DNA of 64,000 nucleotides from Flavobacterium fryxellicola (GCF_900143245.1 NZ_FRDK01000003.1:1-64000); one strand, 5' to 3'; numbered from the stretch's first letter, positions 36,645 to 47,476 are shown. Notes: generated from the sequence alone by a model not told the origin. Numbers and translations are program-made.

Positions 36645-38651
36645 ATGATTTCATTATTTAAAAATGTGTTTTTCATTCTTTTGGTAAGTCCCATGCTTTT
36701 TGGTCAAGCCAAATCAGATGAGTGGCACTTATTCGCAAATTCAAGAGAAAATTATTTTGGTGTGGCTATGGCAAATGGTCAAATTGGAATTGTTACAGAC
36801 GATACTCCTTTAAAAACCAAAGAAATTATCTTGAATGGAGTTTATGACGGAAGTCCTGAAAATGGGATCAGTAGAATTGTTAGAGGAATCGAGTTTTTAA
36901 ACTTGCGTTTGACTATAAACAATCAGGAAATCAAATCAGACAACATTACTGATTGGAGCCAAGTAATTTCGATGAAAGAGGGAACCAGCACTACTTCGTT
37001 CTCCTTTAAAGATTTTGCGAATATCAACTATACAATTTTGGCCAATAGAGCGATTCCTTTTTCTGCGATGGCGATTGTCGAAATTATCCCAACAAAGGAT
37101 ATTGAAATTTCGGCTAACAATTACATGACCGTTCCTGATGAATTGAAAGAGGCTAAAAGTCAGTTTAGGGTTTTGAAAGACAATCAATATTTAATGCCCG
37201 TTTTTGGTACAACAGCTAAAACTTTAACAGGGAAATATACCGTAGCGGCTTCAACTACTTTTCTTTTTGATGGAGAAAGTGAAGTGTTAAAGCAAAATGG
37301 TAACGAAGTTGGTTTTACCAAAAAATTGGTCAAAGGAAAAAAATATCGCTTTGCTATTGCAGGAGGAATTTGCACCTCTAAGGACGTTACAGACCCTTTG
37401 AATGAGTCCGAAAGACAACCCATTTATGCCTTACAAGAAGGAATCGATAAATTATTAAAAAGACACAAGCAAGCTTGGGTTGAATTATGGAATACGGGTG
37501 ACATTCAAATTGAAGGTGATCTAGATGCACAACAGCGGGTTCGTTTTGCTTTGTACAACTTGTATTCGTACATCCGTGCTGATACAAGACAAAGTATTGC
37601 GCCAATGGGTTTGTCTTCACAAGGGTATAATGGGCATATTTTTTGGGATACTGAACTTTGGATGTATCCTACACTTTTAGCTTTACAGCCTGACATGGCA
37701 AAATCTTGTTTGGATTATCGTTCCGATCGTTTGCAGAAGGCAAAACAGAAAGCGTTTATTTATGGATATAAAGGAGCTATGTATCCTTGGGAGTCAGATG
37801 ATACGGGAGAAGAAGCTACACCAACTTGGGCTTTGACTGGGATTTTTGAGCAACATATTACAGCGGATGTTTCGATAGCTTTTTGGAATTATTACACCTA
37901 CACTCAAGATAAATCATGGTTGAAAAAAGAATGGGATGTTCTAAAAGAAACAGCTGATTTCTGGGTAAGTCGGGTAGTTAAAAATCAGGATGGAAGTTTT
38001 TCTATATTAAATGTTGTTGGGGCAGATGAATATGCGCAACATGTAGATGATAATGCTTTTACAAATGCTTCTGCTATAGAGTCTTTAAAAAACACGATCA
38101 AAGCCGCTACAATTTTGGGTGAACCAATAAATCCAAAATGGAAAGAAGTATCTGAGAAATTAGTTATTCACAAAGAGAATGGAATAACACAAAATTACAA
38201 AGGATATCAAGGACAAATGATAAAACAAGCGGATGTAAATTTGCTGGCGTATCCCTTGCATATAATCAGTGATAAAGAGCAGATAAAAAGAGACTTAGAG
38301 TATTATGCTGAAAAAATTGACAAAAAAGATGGACCAGCGATGGCCTCTGGAGTTTTGTCCGTTTTATATGCGAGATTAGGCGATAGAGAAAAAGCGTATA
38401 CTTATTTTGTGAAATCTTATTTACCAAACAGCCGTCCTCCTTTTGGCGTGTTTTCAGAATCAGCCAATAGTAATAATCCTTACTTTGCAACAGGTGCAGG
38501 AGCTATGCTTCAAGCCGTTATTTATGGTTTTGGCGGTGTGGAGCAAACCGATATGGGATTGAAATACAACAAAGGACTTCTGCCGAAACAATGGAAATCG
38601 CTAAAGATTATTGGTCTTGGAGTGGATAACAAAACGATTACGATACAATAG
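36645..38651 (+). CDS. Periplasmic GH65-family glycoside hydrolase/phosphorylase
   Basis: A 668-residue exported enzyme (signal peptide ending MLFGQ) with an N-terminal beta-sandwich (about 20-260) and an (alpha/alpha)6 barrel. GH65 hallmarks are GYNGHIFWDTELWMYPTLL and VVGADEYAQHVDDNAFTN, in which the Glu (about residue 462) is the expected general acid. GH65 includes acid trehalases (hydrolases) and trehalose, maltose or kojibiose phosphorylases. The periplasmic location, where free phosphate is scarce, and the resemblance to acid trehalases favour hydrolysis of an alpha-glucoside. It has its own operator and promoter, and its gene ends in a terminator hairpin before the susC unit. Confidence 0.85.
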   Translation: MISLFKNVFFILLVSPMLFGQAKSDEWHLFANSRENYFGVAMANGQIGIVTDDTPLKTKEIILNGVYDGSPENGISRIVRGIEFLNLRLTINNQEIKSDNITDWSQVISMKEGTSTTSFSFKDFANINYTILANRAIPFSAMAIVEIIPTKDIEISANNYMTVPDELKEAKSQFRVLKDNQYLMPVFGTTAKTLTGKYTVAASTTFLFDGESEVLKQNGNEVGFTKKLVKGKKYRFAIAGGICTSKDVTDPLNESERQPIYALQEGIDKLLKRHKQAWVELWNTGDIQIEGDLDAQQRVRFALYNLYSYIRADTRQSIAPMGLSSQGYNGHIFWDTELWMYPTLLALQPDMAKSCLDYRSDRLQKAKQKAFIYGYKGAMYPWESDDTGEEATPTWALTGIFEQHITADVSIAFWNYYTYTQDKSWLKKEWDVLKETADFWVSRVVKNQDGSFSILNVVGADEYAQHVDDNAFTNASAIESLKNTIKAATILGEPINPKWKEVSEKLVIHKENGITQNYKGYQGQMIKQADVNLLAYPLHIISDKEQIKRDLEYYAEKIDKKDGPAMASGVLSVLYARLGDREKAYTYFVKSYLPNSRPPFGVFSESANSNNPYFATGAGAMLQAVIYGFGGVEQTDMGLKYNKGLLPKQWKSLKIIGLGVDNKTITIQ

Positions 38652-38667
38652 TATTTTATTTTTTTCT

Positions 38668-38728
38668 GCCACGAATATCAAATTGATCCATTTTGAAAGG
38701 ATTTAAAGTGGTATTCGTGGCTTTTTTT
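38668..38728 (+). terminator. Terminator of the GH65 gene
   Basis: GCCACGAATA (38668-38677) and TATTCGTGGC (38712-38721) form a 10-bp stem over a 34-base loop that has some internal pairing (ATCC/GGAT), followed by eight T. Confidence 0.85.
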
Positions 38729-38729
38729 T

Positions 38730-39360
38730 GTTTGCTATTTTTTTTAATCCATTGGTCTTTTCTCCTCATTTGGCACCTACTTTTTAAAATTTTGCTAAAT
38801 ATTGGAGTAGGTATTCCTTAAGATACAAATACAGAACTAGGCTACTTTACTTCCGTATTGTGATGATGAAAGAAATCGGGAAACTATAAGAAGAAGATAG
38901 TTAGATTAAAAAATAGTTAAAATCAGAAAGAAGAATTTTCGATTCCACTGTCGCTATTTTTAGGTTTCTATTTTTAAATCTTAGAATGGAACACTTATAT
39001 TTTTATAAGTTTAAACCTCCCAATTAAGAGCTGTTAAAGTGGTGTTTTTGTAATAAAATTCGTTTCGTTACTATGTTATTTTAAGCCTTTAAAACAGAGA
39101 TTAAAAAAGGAGTATGCTAATTACAGAAACTATGATTTTTTAAATTGAAAGTGGTGGCTGCAGATTATCAATTTGTTGCATTTGACTTAATTATGATGAA
39201 TAATTCGCAATGATATTTTGTTAAAAGACTTTTTTTTGATTAATTGGCGATTAATTTGTAATATAACTGCTAATAAAGTGTAGTAATGTGTTTTTTATGC
39301 TCTTATTTTTGTGTTTAGTATAATTTTAGTATTAAATTTTTAAGGTATTAATTTTAAAAT
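38730..39360. other. Long intergenic region upstream of susC, no gene seen
   Basis: About 630 bases between the GH65 terminator and the susC operator. It is very AT-rich and contains no credible reading frame on either strand and no recognisable RNA gene. Scattered fragments of 5-8 bases recur but nothing forms a clear repeat. It could hold an unrecognised small RNA or be the scar of a lost gene. Confidence 0.5.
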
Positions 39361-39394
39361 CGAAAACGTTTTCGGCACAACGAAAACGTTATAG
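39361..39394. promoter_or_regulatory. Double LacI-type operator upstream of susC
   Basis: A perfect CGAAAACGTTTTCG (39361-39374) is followed, 20 bases centre to centre, by a half-matched second copy CGAAAACGTTATAG (39381-39394). The first site's centre (39367.5) is 63.5 bases upstream of TATGTTTG at 39431. The spacing of two helical turns would place two dimers on one face of the DNA. Confidence 0.85.
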
Positions 39395-39430
39395 TTTGGT
39401 AAAATCTTAATTTTATCATAAAATTATAAT

Positions 39431-39438
39431 TATGTTTG
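39431..39438 (+). promoter_or_regulatory. Candidate -7 element of the susC unit
   Basis: TATGTTTG, a full TAnnTTTG match, identical to the element before the GH65 gene. No TTG stands at the ideal -33 distance, which is compatible with dependence on an activator. The leader to the ATG at 39496 would be about 50 bases. Confidence 0.5.
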
Positions 39439-39495
39439 ATATTAATATTTAAACAAACCATTTAAACAAATTATTAACCAACTTATTTATTACGT

Positions 39496-42474
39496 ATGAA
39501 AAATAGTCTAATTAAAGGCTTGATGGTGTTTCTAACGATGCTGTGTACAAGTTTGACTTATTCGCAAGATGTGTCAGGTACAGTATCGGATGCCAGCGGT
39601 CCACTTCCGGGGGCTTCTGTCTTAGTTAAAGGAACAACAAATGGAGCACAAACTGATTTCGATGGAAAATTTACTATCAAAAATGTTGCCTCAAACGCAG
39701 TTTTAATTTTTAGTTACATTGGTCTTAAACCTCAAGAGATAAATGTGGCAGGTAAAAGTACCGTTCAAATCACATTATTAGAGGATTCTGCTGAATTGAA
39801 AGAAGTTGTAGTGATAGGCTACGGTTCAGTAAGAAAGAAAGATGCGACTGGTGCAGTGGATCAAATTGGAGCAAAAGATTTTGATAATGTTTCTTCTCCG
39901 TCTCCAGCACAATTATTAAGAGGGAAAGTAGCGGGTGTTCAAGTTACACAATCCAGTGGTGAGCCAGGCGCTGGTGTAGCAATTAGAGTTCGTGGTAACT
40001 CTTCTATTCGTTCAGGTAATAGCCCATTAATCGTTATTGATGGTGTTCCTTTGGACGGTGGAAATGTTTCCGGTGGAGGAGATGATTTATTAGGAAGTTC
40101 TTCTGCTAAGAATCCATTAAACTTTGTGAATCAAAATGATATAGAAAGTATAAGTGTATTGAAAGATGCCTCTTCAACTGCTATCTATGGTTCTCGTGGA
40201 TCTAATGGGGTAATTGTAATCACAACTAAAAAAGGAAAATCGAATGTACCACAAATAAATTACAGCTCCTCTGTACAGTTCAGTAAAATGTCAGGTAATC
40301 TGGATGTTATGGATGCGAATCAATTTGTTGCTGCTGGTGGTATAGATAAGGGATCTAGATCTTATGATTGGGAAGATGCTGTTTTGAGAAATGGTTTTTC
40401 AACTAATCATGATCTATCTTTTGCTAAAACTACAGAAAATTCCAATACTAGAATTTCCTTAGGTGCTTCAAGTACGAATGGTATCGTTAAAAACACAGGA
40501 TTGGATAAATACAACGCTACTGTTTACAATTCAAATGATTTCTTCGGAGGTGCGTTGAAAATAGAAGAAAGAATTATCTATGCCTCTTTAAAGGATGAAG
40601 CGACGTTATTATCTAATAATGCTGGAGCTGTTGGGAATCTTATGGGTGCAGCGCTATACTGGAATCCGACGCTACCAATTTATGCCCCAGACGGATCTTA
40701 TACCTTTGTAGGAAATGATTATTTGAATCCTGTTCAATTGCTTGATGCATACAAAGATTATACAAACACTAATAAATTATTAGCTAGTATTAATACGACA
40801 TGGAAAATTAATAGTAAATTAAAATACCAATTCTTATTTGGTATCGAGACCTCAAATTCAAGTAGAAAAAGTCAGTTGTTGCCAACAATTCAAATCACGA
40901 ATGTTGCTCAAGCGACAGATCCTCAGACTTTAGTTACTAAATATGGACAGGCTAGTATTTCTAATTTGAACAAATTCAATAGAACTTTTGAGCATACCTT
41001 GAATTATAACAATGATTTTAGTGATAATTTTAATTTGGATGCATTAGTTGGATACTCATACTACGATTATACGGCAGATGGAAGTACAGCTACGGGTAAA
41101 GGGTATAGTCCTTTACAAACGAATTTAATTGACAATATTGAAGGTGGTTTGAGAAATGAGTTTAGAGTTAATTCATTCAGAAATAGAGTAGAATTACAGT
41201 CCTATTTTGGTAGAGTTAATGCCACTTTGTATAAAAAGTTAATTGTAACGGCTACTTTGCGTGCCGATGGGTCTACTAAACTAGGAAAAAATAACAAATA
41301 TGATTATTTCCCTTCTGTAGGTATTGCTTACAAAGTGATTGAAGATCAAGAAGGGTTGTTTAATAGTTTCAAAGTTAGAGGAAATTATGGTATCACAGGA
41401 AACCAAGAGTTTGCACCTAACTCTGCTATTGCGAGAGCTTCTTATTCACTCGATGGAGGTCTTGGTGAGCAAATCAACGCAAATGAAAATTTAAAATGGG
41501 AAACTACTAAATCGTATGGTATAGGTGCTGATTTTGAATTGTTCAACAATAGGTTGACAGGATCTATAGATTATTTCCAAAGGGATACCAAAGATTTAAT
41601 TTTTCCAGTTCCAGCCGCTTCTTCTCAACCTGGCCCGCCAGCGCCGCGTTTTGTGAACTTAGCCGGTAACTTAATCAATAAAGGGGTAGAAGTTTCTTTG
41701 AATTATAGTGTAATTAATACGCAAGATTTTACATGGGATATTTCAGGTAATGCTTCCTTCTTATCAAACGAAGTAAAAAACTTTCCAGGATTTATTGCTA
41801 CAGGAGCATTAAACGGTCAAGGCTTGTCTGGGGCTTATGCTCAAGTAGTTACAACTAATTACCCTGCCTATACTTATTATCTCTATGAGTGGAGAGGGTA
41901 TGATGCTGATGGGATGTCTATTTATGCAGATGCAGCCGGTAACGATACGGGTTTAGGTACTGCGGATAAAAAATTATTAGACAAACAACCTTTACCTAAA
42001 ATCAATGTTGGTTTCAATACTTCTTTAGCATATAAAGGCTTCGATGCTAGTGCTTCTTTCTACGGAGCGTTTGGTCACTACATCTATAATAATACAACTA
42101 ACGCCAATTTCGCTAAAAGTGCATTTAGTGGTGATCCAGGTAAAAACATAACCCTAGAAGTGGCGACATCGCCTCAATCGACAGCGGATGTTTCTGCACC
42201 ATCTACTAGGTATTTAGAAAAAGGTGATTTCTTTAGAATGGGTAATTTAACTGTAGGATATACTTTCAAAGGAGATGTAATAGAGCGATTTAAAATGAAA
42301 TCAGCTCGTTTCTTTGTAAATGCGTCTAATTTATTTATCATCACCAGCTATTCTGGATCTGATCCAGAGGTGGATACAGATAAATCTTTGAATGGAGTGC
42401 CTTCGGCAGGTATGGAATACTTATCGTATCCAAGAGAAAAAAGTGTAGCTGTTGGTATTAACGTAACATTTTAA
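39496..42474 (+). CDS. SusC/RagA-type TonB-dependent outer-membrane transporter
   Basis: A 992-residue outer-membrane transporter that imports oligosaccharides together with its SusD lid. Features in order: signal peptide (to about residue 23), a carboxypeptidase-regulatory-like domain (VSGTVSDASGPLPGASVLVKGT...DFDGKF, about 25-100), a TonB-box region and plug (ELKEVVVIGYG, about 105-250, with LIVIDGVPLDGG and AIYGSRGSNGVIVITTKKG), and a 22-strand barrel to the terminal aromatic residue (VGINVTF). The length is typical. It is the first gene of a unit controlled by the double operator at 39361, followed after 11 bases by susD. The substrate cannot be read from sequence. Confidence 0.95.
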   Translation: MKNSLIKGLMVFLTMLCTSLTYSQDVSGTVSDASGPLPGASVLVKGTTNGAQTDFDGKFTIKNVASNAVLIFSYIGLKPQEINVAGKSTVQITLLEDSAELKEVVVIGYGSVRKKDATGAVDQIGAKDFDNVSSPSPAQLLRGKVAGVQVTQSSGEPGAGVAIRVRGNSSIRSGNSPLIVIDGVPLDGGNVSGGGDDLLGSSSAKNPLNFVNQNDIESISVLKDASSTAIYGSRGSNGVIVITTKKGKSNVPQINYSSSVQFSKMSGNLDVMDANQFVAAGGIDKGSRSYDWEDAVLRNGFSTNHDLSFAKTTENSNTRISLGASSTNGIVKNTGLDKYNATVYNSNDFFGGALKIEERIIYASLKDEATLLSNNAGAVGNLMGAALYWNPTLPIYAPDGSYTFVGNDYLNPVQLLDAYKDYTNTNKLLASINTTWKINSKLKYQFLFGIETSNSSRKSQLLPTIQITNVAQATDPQTLVTKYGQASISNLNKFNRTFEHTLNYNNDFSDNFNLDALVGYSYYDYTADGSTATGKGYSPLQTNLIDNIEGGLRNEFRVNSFRNRVELQSYFGRVNATLYKKLIVTATLRADGSTKLGKNNKYDYFPSVGIAYKVIEDQEGLFNSFKVRGNYGITGNQEFAPNSAIARASYSLDGGLGEQINANENLKWETTKSYGIGADFELFNNRLTGSIDYFQRDTKDLIFPVPAASSQPGPPAPRFVNLAGNLINKGVEVSLNYSVINTQDFTWDISGNASFLSNEVKNFPGFIATGALNGQGLSGAYAQVVTTNYPAYTYYLYEWRGYDADGMSIYADAAGNDTGLGTADKKLLDKQPLPKINVGFNTSLAYKGFDASASFYGAFGHYIYNNTTNANFAKSAFSGDPGKNITLEVATSPQSTADVSAPSTRYLEKGDFFRMGNLTVGYTFKGDVIERFKMKSARFFVNASNLFIITSYSGSDPEVDTDKSLNGVPSAGMEYLSYPREKSVAVGINVTF

Positions 42475-42485
42475 TTAATAGAACA

Positions 42486-44000
42486 ATGAAAAGAATAAAT
42501 ATTATAAAAAGCATCTTTTTTGTAAGCACAATCGCGTTAGGCGTAAGTTGCACCAATTTAGATGAAGAAGTATTAGATGGTTTTGTTAATAGTGCTGAAG
42601 ACGGCGGCGCTATTAATACTGCGGCTTTATTGCAATCATCTTATGAAGGATTGCGAAGCTTTGAAACTCAAGGGCAAATGTTTGCTTTGGATGAAATGTC
42701 AACAGATGCCTTAGTGGGACCAACACGAGGTGGTGACTGGGATGATAATGCTACTTGGAGACAAATTCACGTACATACCTGGGCACCGGATCATAATGAG
42801 GTAAGAAATGCGTGGAATGCTTTGCTGTCTAATGTTTACAACTGTAGTTTAGTAGTTGAAAACGGTACAGGTGCTGAAGTGCCTCAGGCTCGTTTTTTGA
42901 GAGCTTTCTACTATTATAATGTAATTGATTTGTTTGGTCAAGTTCCTTACAGAGAAGCAGGTTCCAAGTTAACAGATGATCCAAAAGTATGGACTAGAAC
43001 TGAGGCGACTGATTTCGTAATTAGCGAATTAGAAGCTGTGGTTGCTCAACTCCCTGCAAGAACAGTTAATGATGCTAGTTTTGCTAACAAAGATGCAGCG
43101 CATTTTCTATTAGCTAAATTGTATTTGAACAAAGGAGTATTTACCGCTGCTGCTGCTGCAGGTCCTTATACATTTGCTGCCGCTGACATGAATAAAGTGG
43201 TGGGACATATAAATGCAATCAGTAGTAGTTTAGCTTCAGATTATTGGGATAATTTTAAACCTGCGAACAATACTTCACCGGAGATCTTATTCTCGGCTAA
43301 GAACATAAGAGGTGGAGCAGGTGGAGGAATTCAATACCACTGGAGAATGTCTATGCATTACAACCAGACTCCGGATGGATGGAATGGTTTCTCTACCGTA
43401 GCAGAGTACTATAACAAGTTTAATCCAAATGACAGACGTATCAAAAATGCTGATCCTGCAATTATAGCTGCTTTTGGTAATCCAGTGGGTTTCCAAGTTG
43501 GCCAAATGTACAAACCTGGAGGAACAGCTGCTTTGAATGATAGAAGAGGGAATCCATTATTTTTTACTCCAGCAGTAACCCTAATTACAAGCGGAACTAC
43601 TTTAGAGACGGCCGGTATCAGAATGCAAAAATACATTCCGGATGCAGCTAACATTAATACTCCTGATAATGATTATGTATTCATGCGTTATTCTGATGCT
43701 TTGTTAATGAAAGCGGAAGCAATATTAAGAGGCGGTACAGGAAGTGTTGGAACTATTATGAGTGACATCGCTGCTAGATCAGGTCAAGCGGCTTCTGCTG
43801 CTACTTTGGATGGAGTGTACTTAGAAAGAGGAAAAGAATTGTGGTTAGAAGGGTGGAGAAGAAATGACATGGTTCGTTTTGGAAAATTCTTAGCAGTTAG
43901 AGAATTAAAACCTTACGTTTCTGCTGATAAATATATTTTGTTTCCAATTCCAGCTGATGCATTGTTTAATGCGAATTTGAAACAAAACCCAGGATACTAA
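42486..44000 (+). CDS. SusD/RagB-type outer-membrane lipoprotein
   Basis: A 504-residue surface lipoprotein that closes over the SusC barrel and captures glycan. Lipobox GVSC with C22; then the TPR-like helical SusD fold, with the conserved RFLRAFYYYNVIDLFGQVPY segment and the C-terminal YLERGKELWLEGWRRNDMVRFGKF and FPIPADALFNANLKQNPGY, all hallmark positions of the family. It pairs with the gene 11 bases upstream. About 160 bases separate it from the FG-GAP lipoprotein genes. Confidence 0.96.
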   Translation: MKRINIIKSIFFVSTIALGVSCTNLDEEVLDGFVNSAEDGGAINTAALLQSSYEGLRSFETQGQMFALDEMSTDALVGPTRGGDWDDNATWRQIHVHTWAPDHNEVRNAWNALLSNVYNCSLVVENGTGAEVPQARFLRAFYYYNVIDLFGQVPYREAGSKLTDDPKVWTRTEATDFVISELEAVVAQLPARTVNDASFANKDAAHFLLAKLYLNKGVFTAAAAAGPYTFAAADMNKVVGHINAISSSLASDYWDNFKPANNTSPEILFSAKNIRGGAGGGIQYHWRMSMHYNQTPDGWNGFSTVAEYYNKFNPNDRRIKNADPAIIAAFGNPVGFQVGQMYKPGGTAALNDRRGNPLFFTPAVTLITSGTTLETAGIRMQKYIPDAANINTPDNDYVFMRYSDALLMKAEAILRGGTGSVGTIMSDIAARSGQAASAATLDGVYLERGKELWLEGWRRNDMVRFGKFLAVRELKPYVSADKYILFPIPADALFNANLKQNPGY

Positions 44001-44158
44001 AGATTTGTTTACTATTTATTGTTTTTTGAGTTAGTCATAAAGAGGGTATTTATTACCCTCTTTATTTTATAACTATTTTATTCTTTTTTATACCAATATT
44101 ATATAAATTAGGCAATTCTAATTCATACAATTCCCTAACTAAAATGCCACAATATAAT

Positions 44159-47100
44159 ATGTCAAATCGTTTTGTCTTATTACCACTTATGATGCTCTTT
44201 TTTTCTAATTGTTCCAAAGAAAAGTCACAAAACAAAGACGTTTTATTCTCTAAATTAGACGCTTCTAAAACAGGAATTACTTTTGTTAATGAAGTAAAGA
44301 ATGGCGCGGATATGAATATATTTAAATATCGAAATTTTTATAATGGTGGCGGTGTTGCTATTGGAGATATCAACAATGACGGTCTTTCGGATGTATATTT
44401 TACTTCAAATCTTGGAACCAACAAATTATATTTAAATAAAGGAAATTTCGAATTTGAAGATATTTCTAAAAAAGCAGGTGTCGAAGGAACCAAAATCTGG
44501 TCAACAGGCGTGGTTATGGTCGATATCAATGCTGATGGATTCCTTGATATTTATGTGTGTAACGCAGGGAATAGCTTAGGAAATCAACAAAAAAATGAAC
44601 TATTTATAAATAATGGCAATGCAACTTTTACTGAAAAAGCAGCCGAATACAATCTAGCGGACACCGGTATTACTACACATGCTGCTTTTTTTGATTATGA
44701 TAAAGATGGGGATTTAGACGTTTATATTTTAAACAATAGTTTTATTCCAGTAAGCAGTCTTAATTATTCTAATAAAAGAGATTTAAGAGATAAAGATTGG
44801 GATGTAGCAGAAATTCTAAAAGGTGGAGGCGATAAATTATTGCGTAACGACAACGGAAAATTTATTGATGTAAGTGCGGCAGCGGGAATTTACGGGAGTC
44901 TTATTGGATTTGGTCTTGGAGTTACAGTAGGAGATGTAAACGGAGATTTGTATCCGGATATTTATATTTCGAATGATTTTTATGAGCGGGATTATTTATA
45001 CATCAATAATAAAAATGGAACCTTTACCGAACAAATTCAGGGATGGACATCGCACATCAGTCAATCCTCCATGGGAGCTGATATGGCCGATGTCAACAAT
45101 GACGGGAAAGCCGATATTTTTGTAACAGATATGTTACCAGAACCGGACGAACGCTTAAAAACGACAACCAATTTTGAAAATTATGATTTATTTACCCGAA
45201 AAGTAAATCTCGATTTTTATACTCAATATATGCAGAATACGCTGCAAATTAATAATGGGACTAATCAATTCCTTGAAATAGCAAATTATGCTGGTGTTGC
45301 TAAAACCGATTGGAGTTGGGGCGCTTTGTTATTTGATATGGATAATGATGGTTACAAAGACATCTATGTTTGTAATGGGATTTATAACGATTTAACAAAT
45401 CAAGATTTTGTGGACTTTTTTGCTAATGAATTTATGCAAAAAATGGTAGTTACTGGTAAGAAAGAAGAAATTCAAACTATTATCAGTAAAATGCCAACAA
45501 CACCAATACCCAACTATGCATTTAGAAACAATAAGAACTTGACTTTTACAAATGAAGCTGTGAAATGGGGATTTGATACGCCAAGTTTTTCTAATGGTGC
45601 AGCTTATGGCGATTTAGACAATGATGGCGATTTAGATTTGATCGTCAATAATGTCAATATGGAATCATTTGTTTATCGAAATAATTCAGAGAAAAATAAA
45701 AAGAACCAGTTTATAAAAGTAAAATTAAAAGGAGAAGGTCAAAATAAATTTGCTGTCGGGAGTGTTGTTGAATTATTCTCAGGAAAAGAGATTCTCAGAC
45801 AAGAGTTAATTCCTTCACGAGGTTTTCAATCGTCAATCGATTATATAATGACTTTTGGAATTGGAACTAAAAAAATAGATTCCTTACAAGTAATTTGGCC
45901 AAACGGAAAATTCCAAACCATAAAAAAAATAGCAAATAATAGTACTTTAAAGTTAAATATCACGGAGGCTAAATTTGATTATATTCCGAAAAATAAGATA
46001 TCAAAACCATTATTTTTAGAGAAGAAAACACCGTTTACAACACATAAAGAAAATGATTACATTGATTTTGATTATGAAGGATTGGTATCGAAAATGCTTT
46101 CACAAGAAGGTCCCTCTCTTGCCGTTGCCGATATTAATGGAGATGGCAATGACGATGCTTTCATTGGCGGAGCCAAAGGGCAGGCTAGCAAAATTTATTT
46201 GAATAATGGCAATGGTAATTTTGCTGTCACTTCTCAGAAAGACTTAGATGGCGATTTTAGTTTTGAAGATACAGCAGCCAGTTTTTTTGATGCAGATAAT
46301 GATGGCGACATTGATTTGCTAGTTGGTTCCGGTGGAAACGAAAAAGCAGATCAGGCTAATTATAAAAACCGTTTGTATTTGAATAATGGGAAAGGAGTTT
46401 TTGTAAAAAGTAAAACAAACGTGCCAACAACCAATAATAATGTCTCCGTAATTGCAGCAAATGATTTTGATAATGATGGCGATATCGATGTGTTTATTGG
46501 TAGTCGAAGTGTTCCTGGAGTGTATGGAATTGATCCTAAGCATTTGTTGTTGGAAAATGACGGCAACGGCAATTTTACAAATGTAATAGATAAAAAAGCA
46601 TTCAAAATTAACGCAGTTGGCATGATTACCGATGCGGTTTGGGAAGATATTGATAATGATTCCAAAAAAGATTTAATCTTGGTTGGCGATTGGACTGCTC
46701 CAATGATTTTCAAAAACACAGGACGAAGATTGACAGAATATAAATCTAATCTTACTGACTTTAAAGGTTTTTGGAACGCAGTGCGTTGTGTGGACTTAAA
46801 TAATGATGGAAAAAAAGATTTGGTTTTGGGTAACAAAGGAACAAATACGACTTACAAACCCGCTGTTGCAAATCCATTAAAATTGTTTGTTAATGATTTT
46901 GACAACAACGGAACTATTGAGCAAATAGCCACTCGATCAATTGAAGGTAAAGATTTTCCTATAAACCTAAAGCAGGAATTAGCGAGACAGATTCCTTTAA
47001 TTAAAAAGAAAAATTTGAGTTACAAAGATTATTCGACCAAGACATTTCAAGAATTATTCGTCCCAGAAATAGTTAGTAATTCGATACAAAAGACGGTCAG

Positions 47101-47476
47101 TATTCAAGAAAGTATCATTGCAATCAATAAAGGGAATGGTAAGTTTGAAATAAAAGCACTTCCAAAAGAAGTTCAATTTTCATCTGTAAATTCAATTTGT
47201 GCACTGGATATCAATAATGACGGAATTTTAGATTTAATATTGGGAGGAAATCAATACGAATTCAAACCACAGTTTTCAAGATTAGATGCGAATTATGGTA
47301 GCGTACTTCTAGGAGGTAAAAATGCGACTTTCTCTTGGTTGCCTTACGATAAATCGGGTTTCTTCATTAAAGGAGAGGTCAAAAACCTGAAGGTAATAAG
47401 AGATAAAAACAAAACGGTTTCAGTTATAGCGGTTATCAATGATAATATCCCCAAAATATTTAGAATCAATGAATAA
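44159..47476 (+). CDS. FG-GAP/VCBS-repeat lipoprotein with ASPIC/UnbV domain (copy 1)
   Basis: A 1105-residue predicted surface or periplasmic lipoprotein (lipobox FFSNC, C18, from the ATG at 44159; a frame opens at 44144). It is built from FG-GAP/VCBS propeller blades, each with a calcium-binding DxNxDGxxD loop: DINNDGLSD, DINADGFLD, DYDKDGDLD, DVNGDLYPD, DVNNDGKAD, DMDNDGYKD, DLDNDGDLD, then a second series after the middle domain. In the centre (about 515-600) lies an ASPIC/UnbV domain (GQNKFAVGSVVELFSG to SLQVIWPNGKFQTI). Such proteins are common next to SusCD in Flavobacteriia, but their function is not established. A glycan-binding or scaffold role is inference. It overlaps the next, homologous gene by 8 bases. 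Confidence 0.88.
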   Translation: MSNRFVLLPLMMLFFSNCSKEKSQNKDVLFSKLDASKTGITFVNEVKNGADMNIFKYRNFYNGGGVAIGDINNDGLSDVYFTSNLGTNKLYLNKGNFEFEDISKKAGVEGTKIWSTGVVMVDINADGFLDIYVCNAGNSLGNQQKNELFINNGNATFTEKAAEYNLADTGITTHAAFFDYDKDGDLDVYILNNSFIPVSSLNYSNKRDLRDKDWDVAEILKGGGDKLLRNDNGKFIDVSAAAGIYGSLIGFGLGVTVGDVNGDLYPDIYISNDFYERDYLYINNKNGTFTEQIQGWTSHISQSSMGADMADVNNDGKADIFVTDMLPEPDERLKTTTNFENYDLFTRKVNLDFYTQYMQNTLQINNGTNQFLEIANYAGVAKTDWSWGALLFDMDNDGYKDIYVCNGIYNDLTNQDFVDFFANEFMQKMVVTGKKEEIQTIISKMPTTPIPNYAFRNNKNLTFTNEAVKWGFDTPSFSNGAAYGDLDNDGDLDLIVNNVNMESFVYRNNSEKNKKNQFIKVKLKGEGQNKFAVGSVVELFSGKEILRQELIPSRGFQSSIDYIMTFGIGTKKIDSLQVIWPNGKFQTIKKIANNSTLKLNITEAKFDYIPKNKISKPLFLEKKTPFTTHKENDYIDFDYEGLVSKMLSQEGPSLAVADINGDGNDDAFIGGAKGQASKIYLNNGNGNFAVTSQKDLDGDFSFEDTAASFFDADNDGDIDLLVGSGGNEKADQANYKNRLYLNNGKGVFVKSKTNVPTTNNNVSVIAANDFDNDGDIDVFIGSRSVPGVYGIDPKHLLLENDGNGNFTNVIDKKAFKINAVGMITDAVWEDIDNDSKKDLILVGDWTAPMIFKNTGRRLTEYKSNLTDFKGFWNAVRCVDLNNDGKKDLVLGNKGTNTTYKPAVANPLKLFVNDFDNNGTIEQIATRSIEGKDFPINLKQELARQIPLIKKKNLSYKDYSTKTFQELFVPEIVSNSIQKTVSIQESIIAINKGNGKFEIKALPKEVQFSSVNSICALDINNDGILDLILGGNQYEFKPQFSRLDANYGSVLLGGKNATFSWLPYDKSGFFIKGEVKNLKVIRDKNKTVSVIAVINDNIPKIFRINE

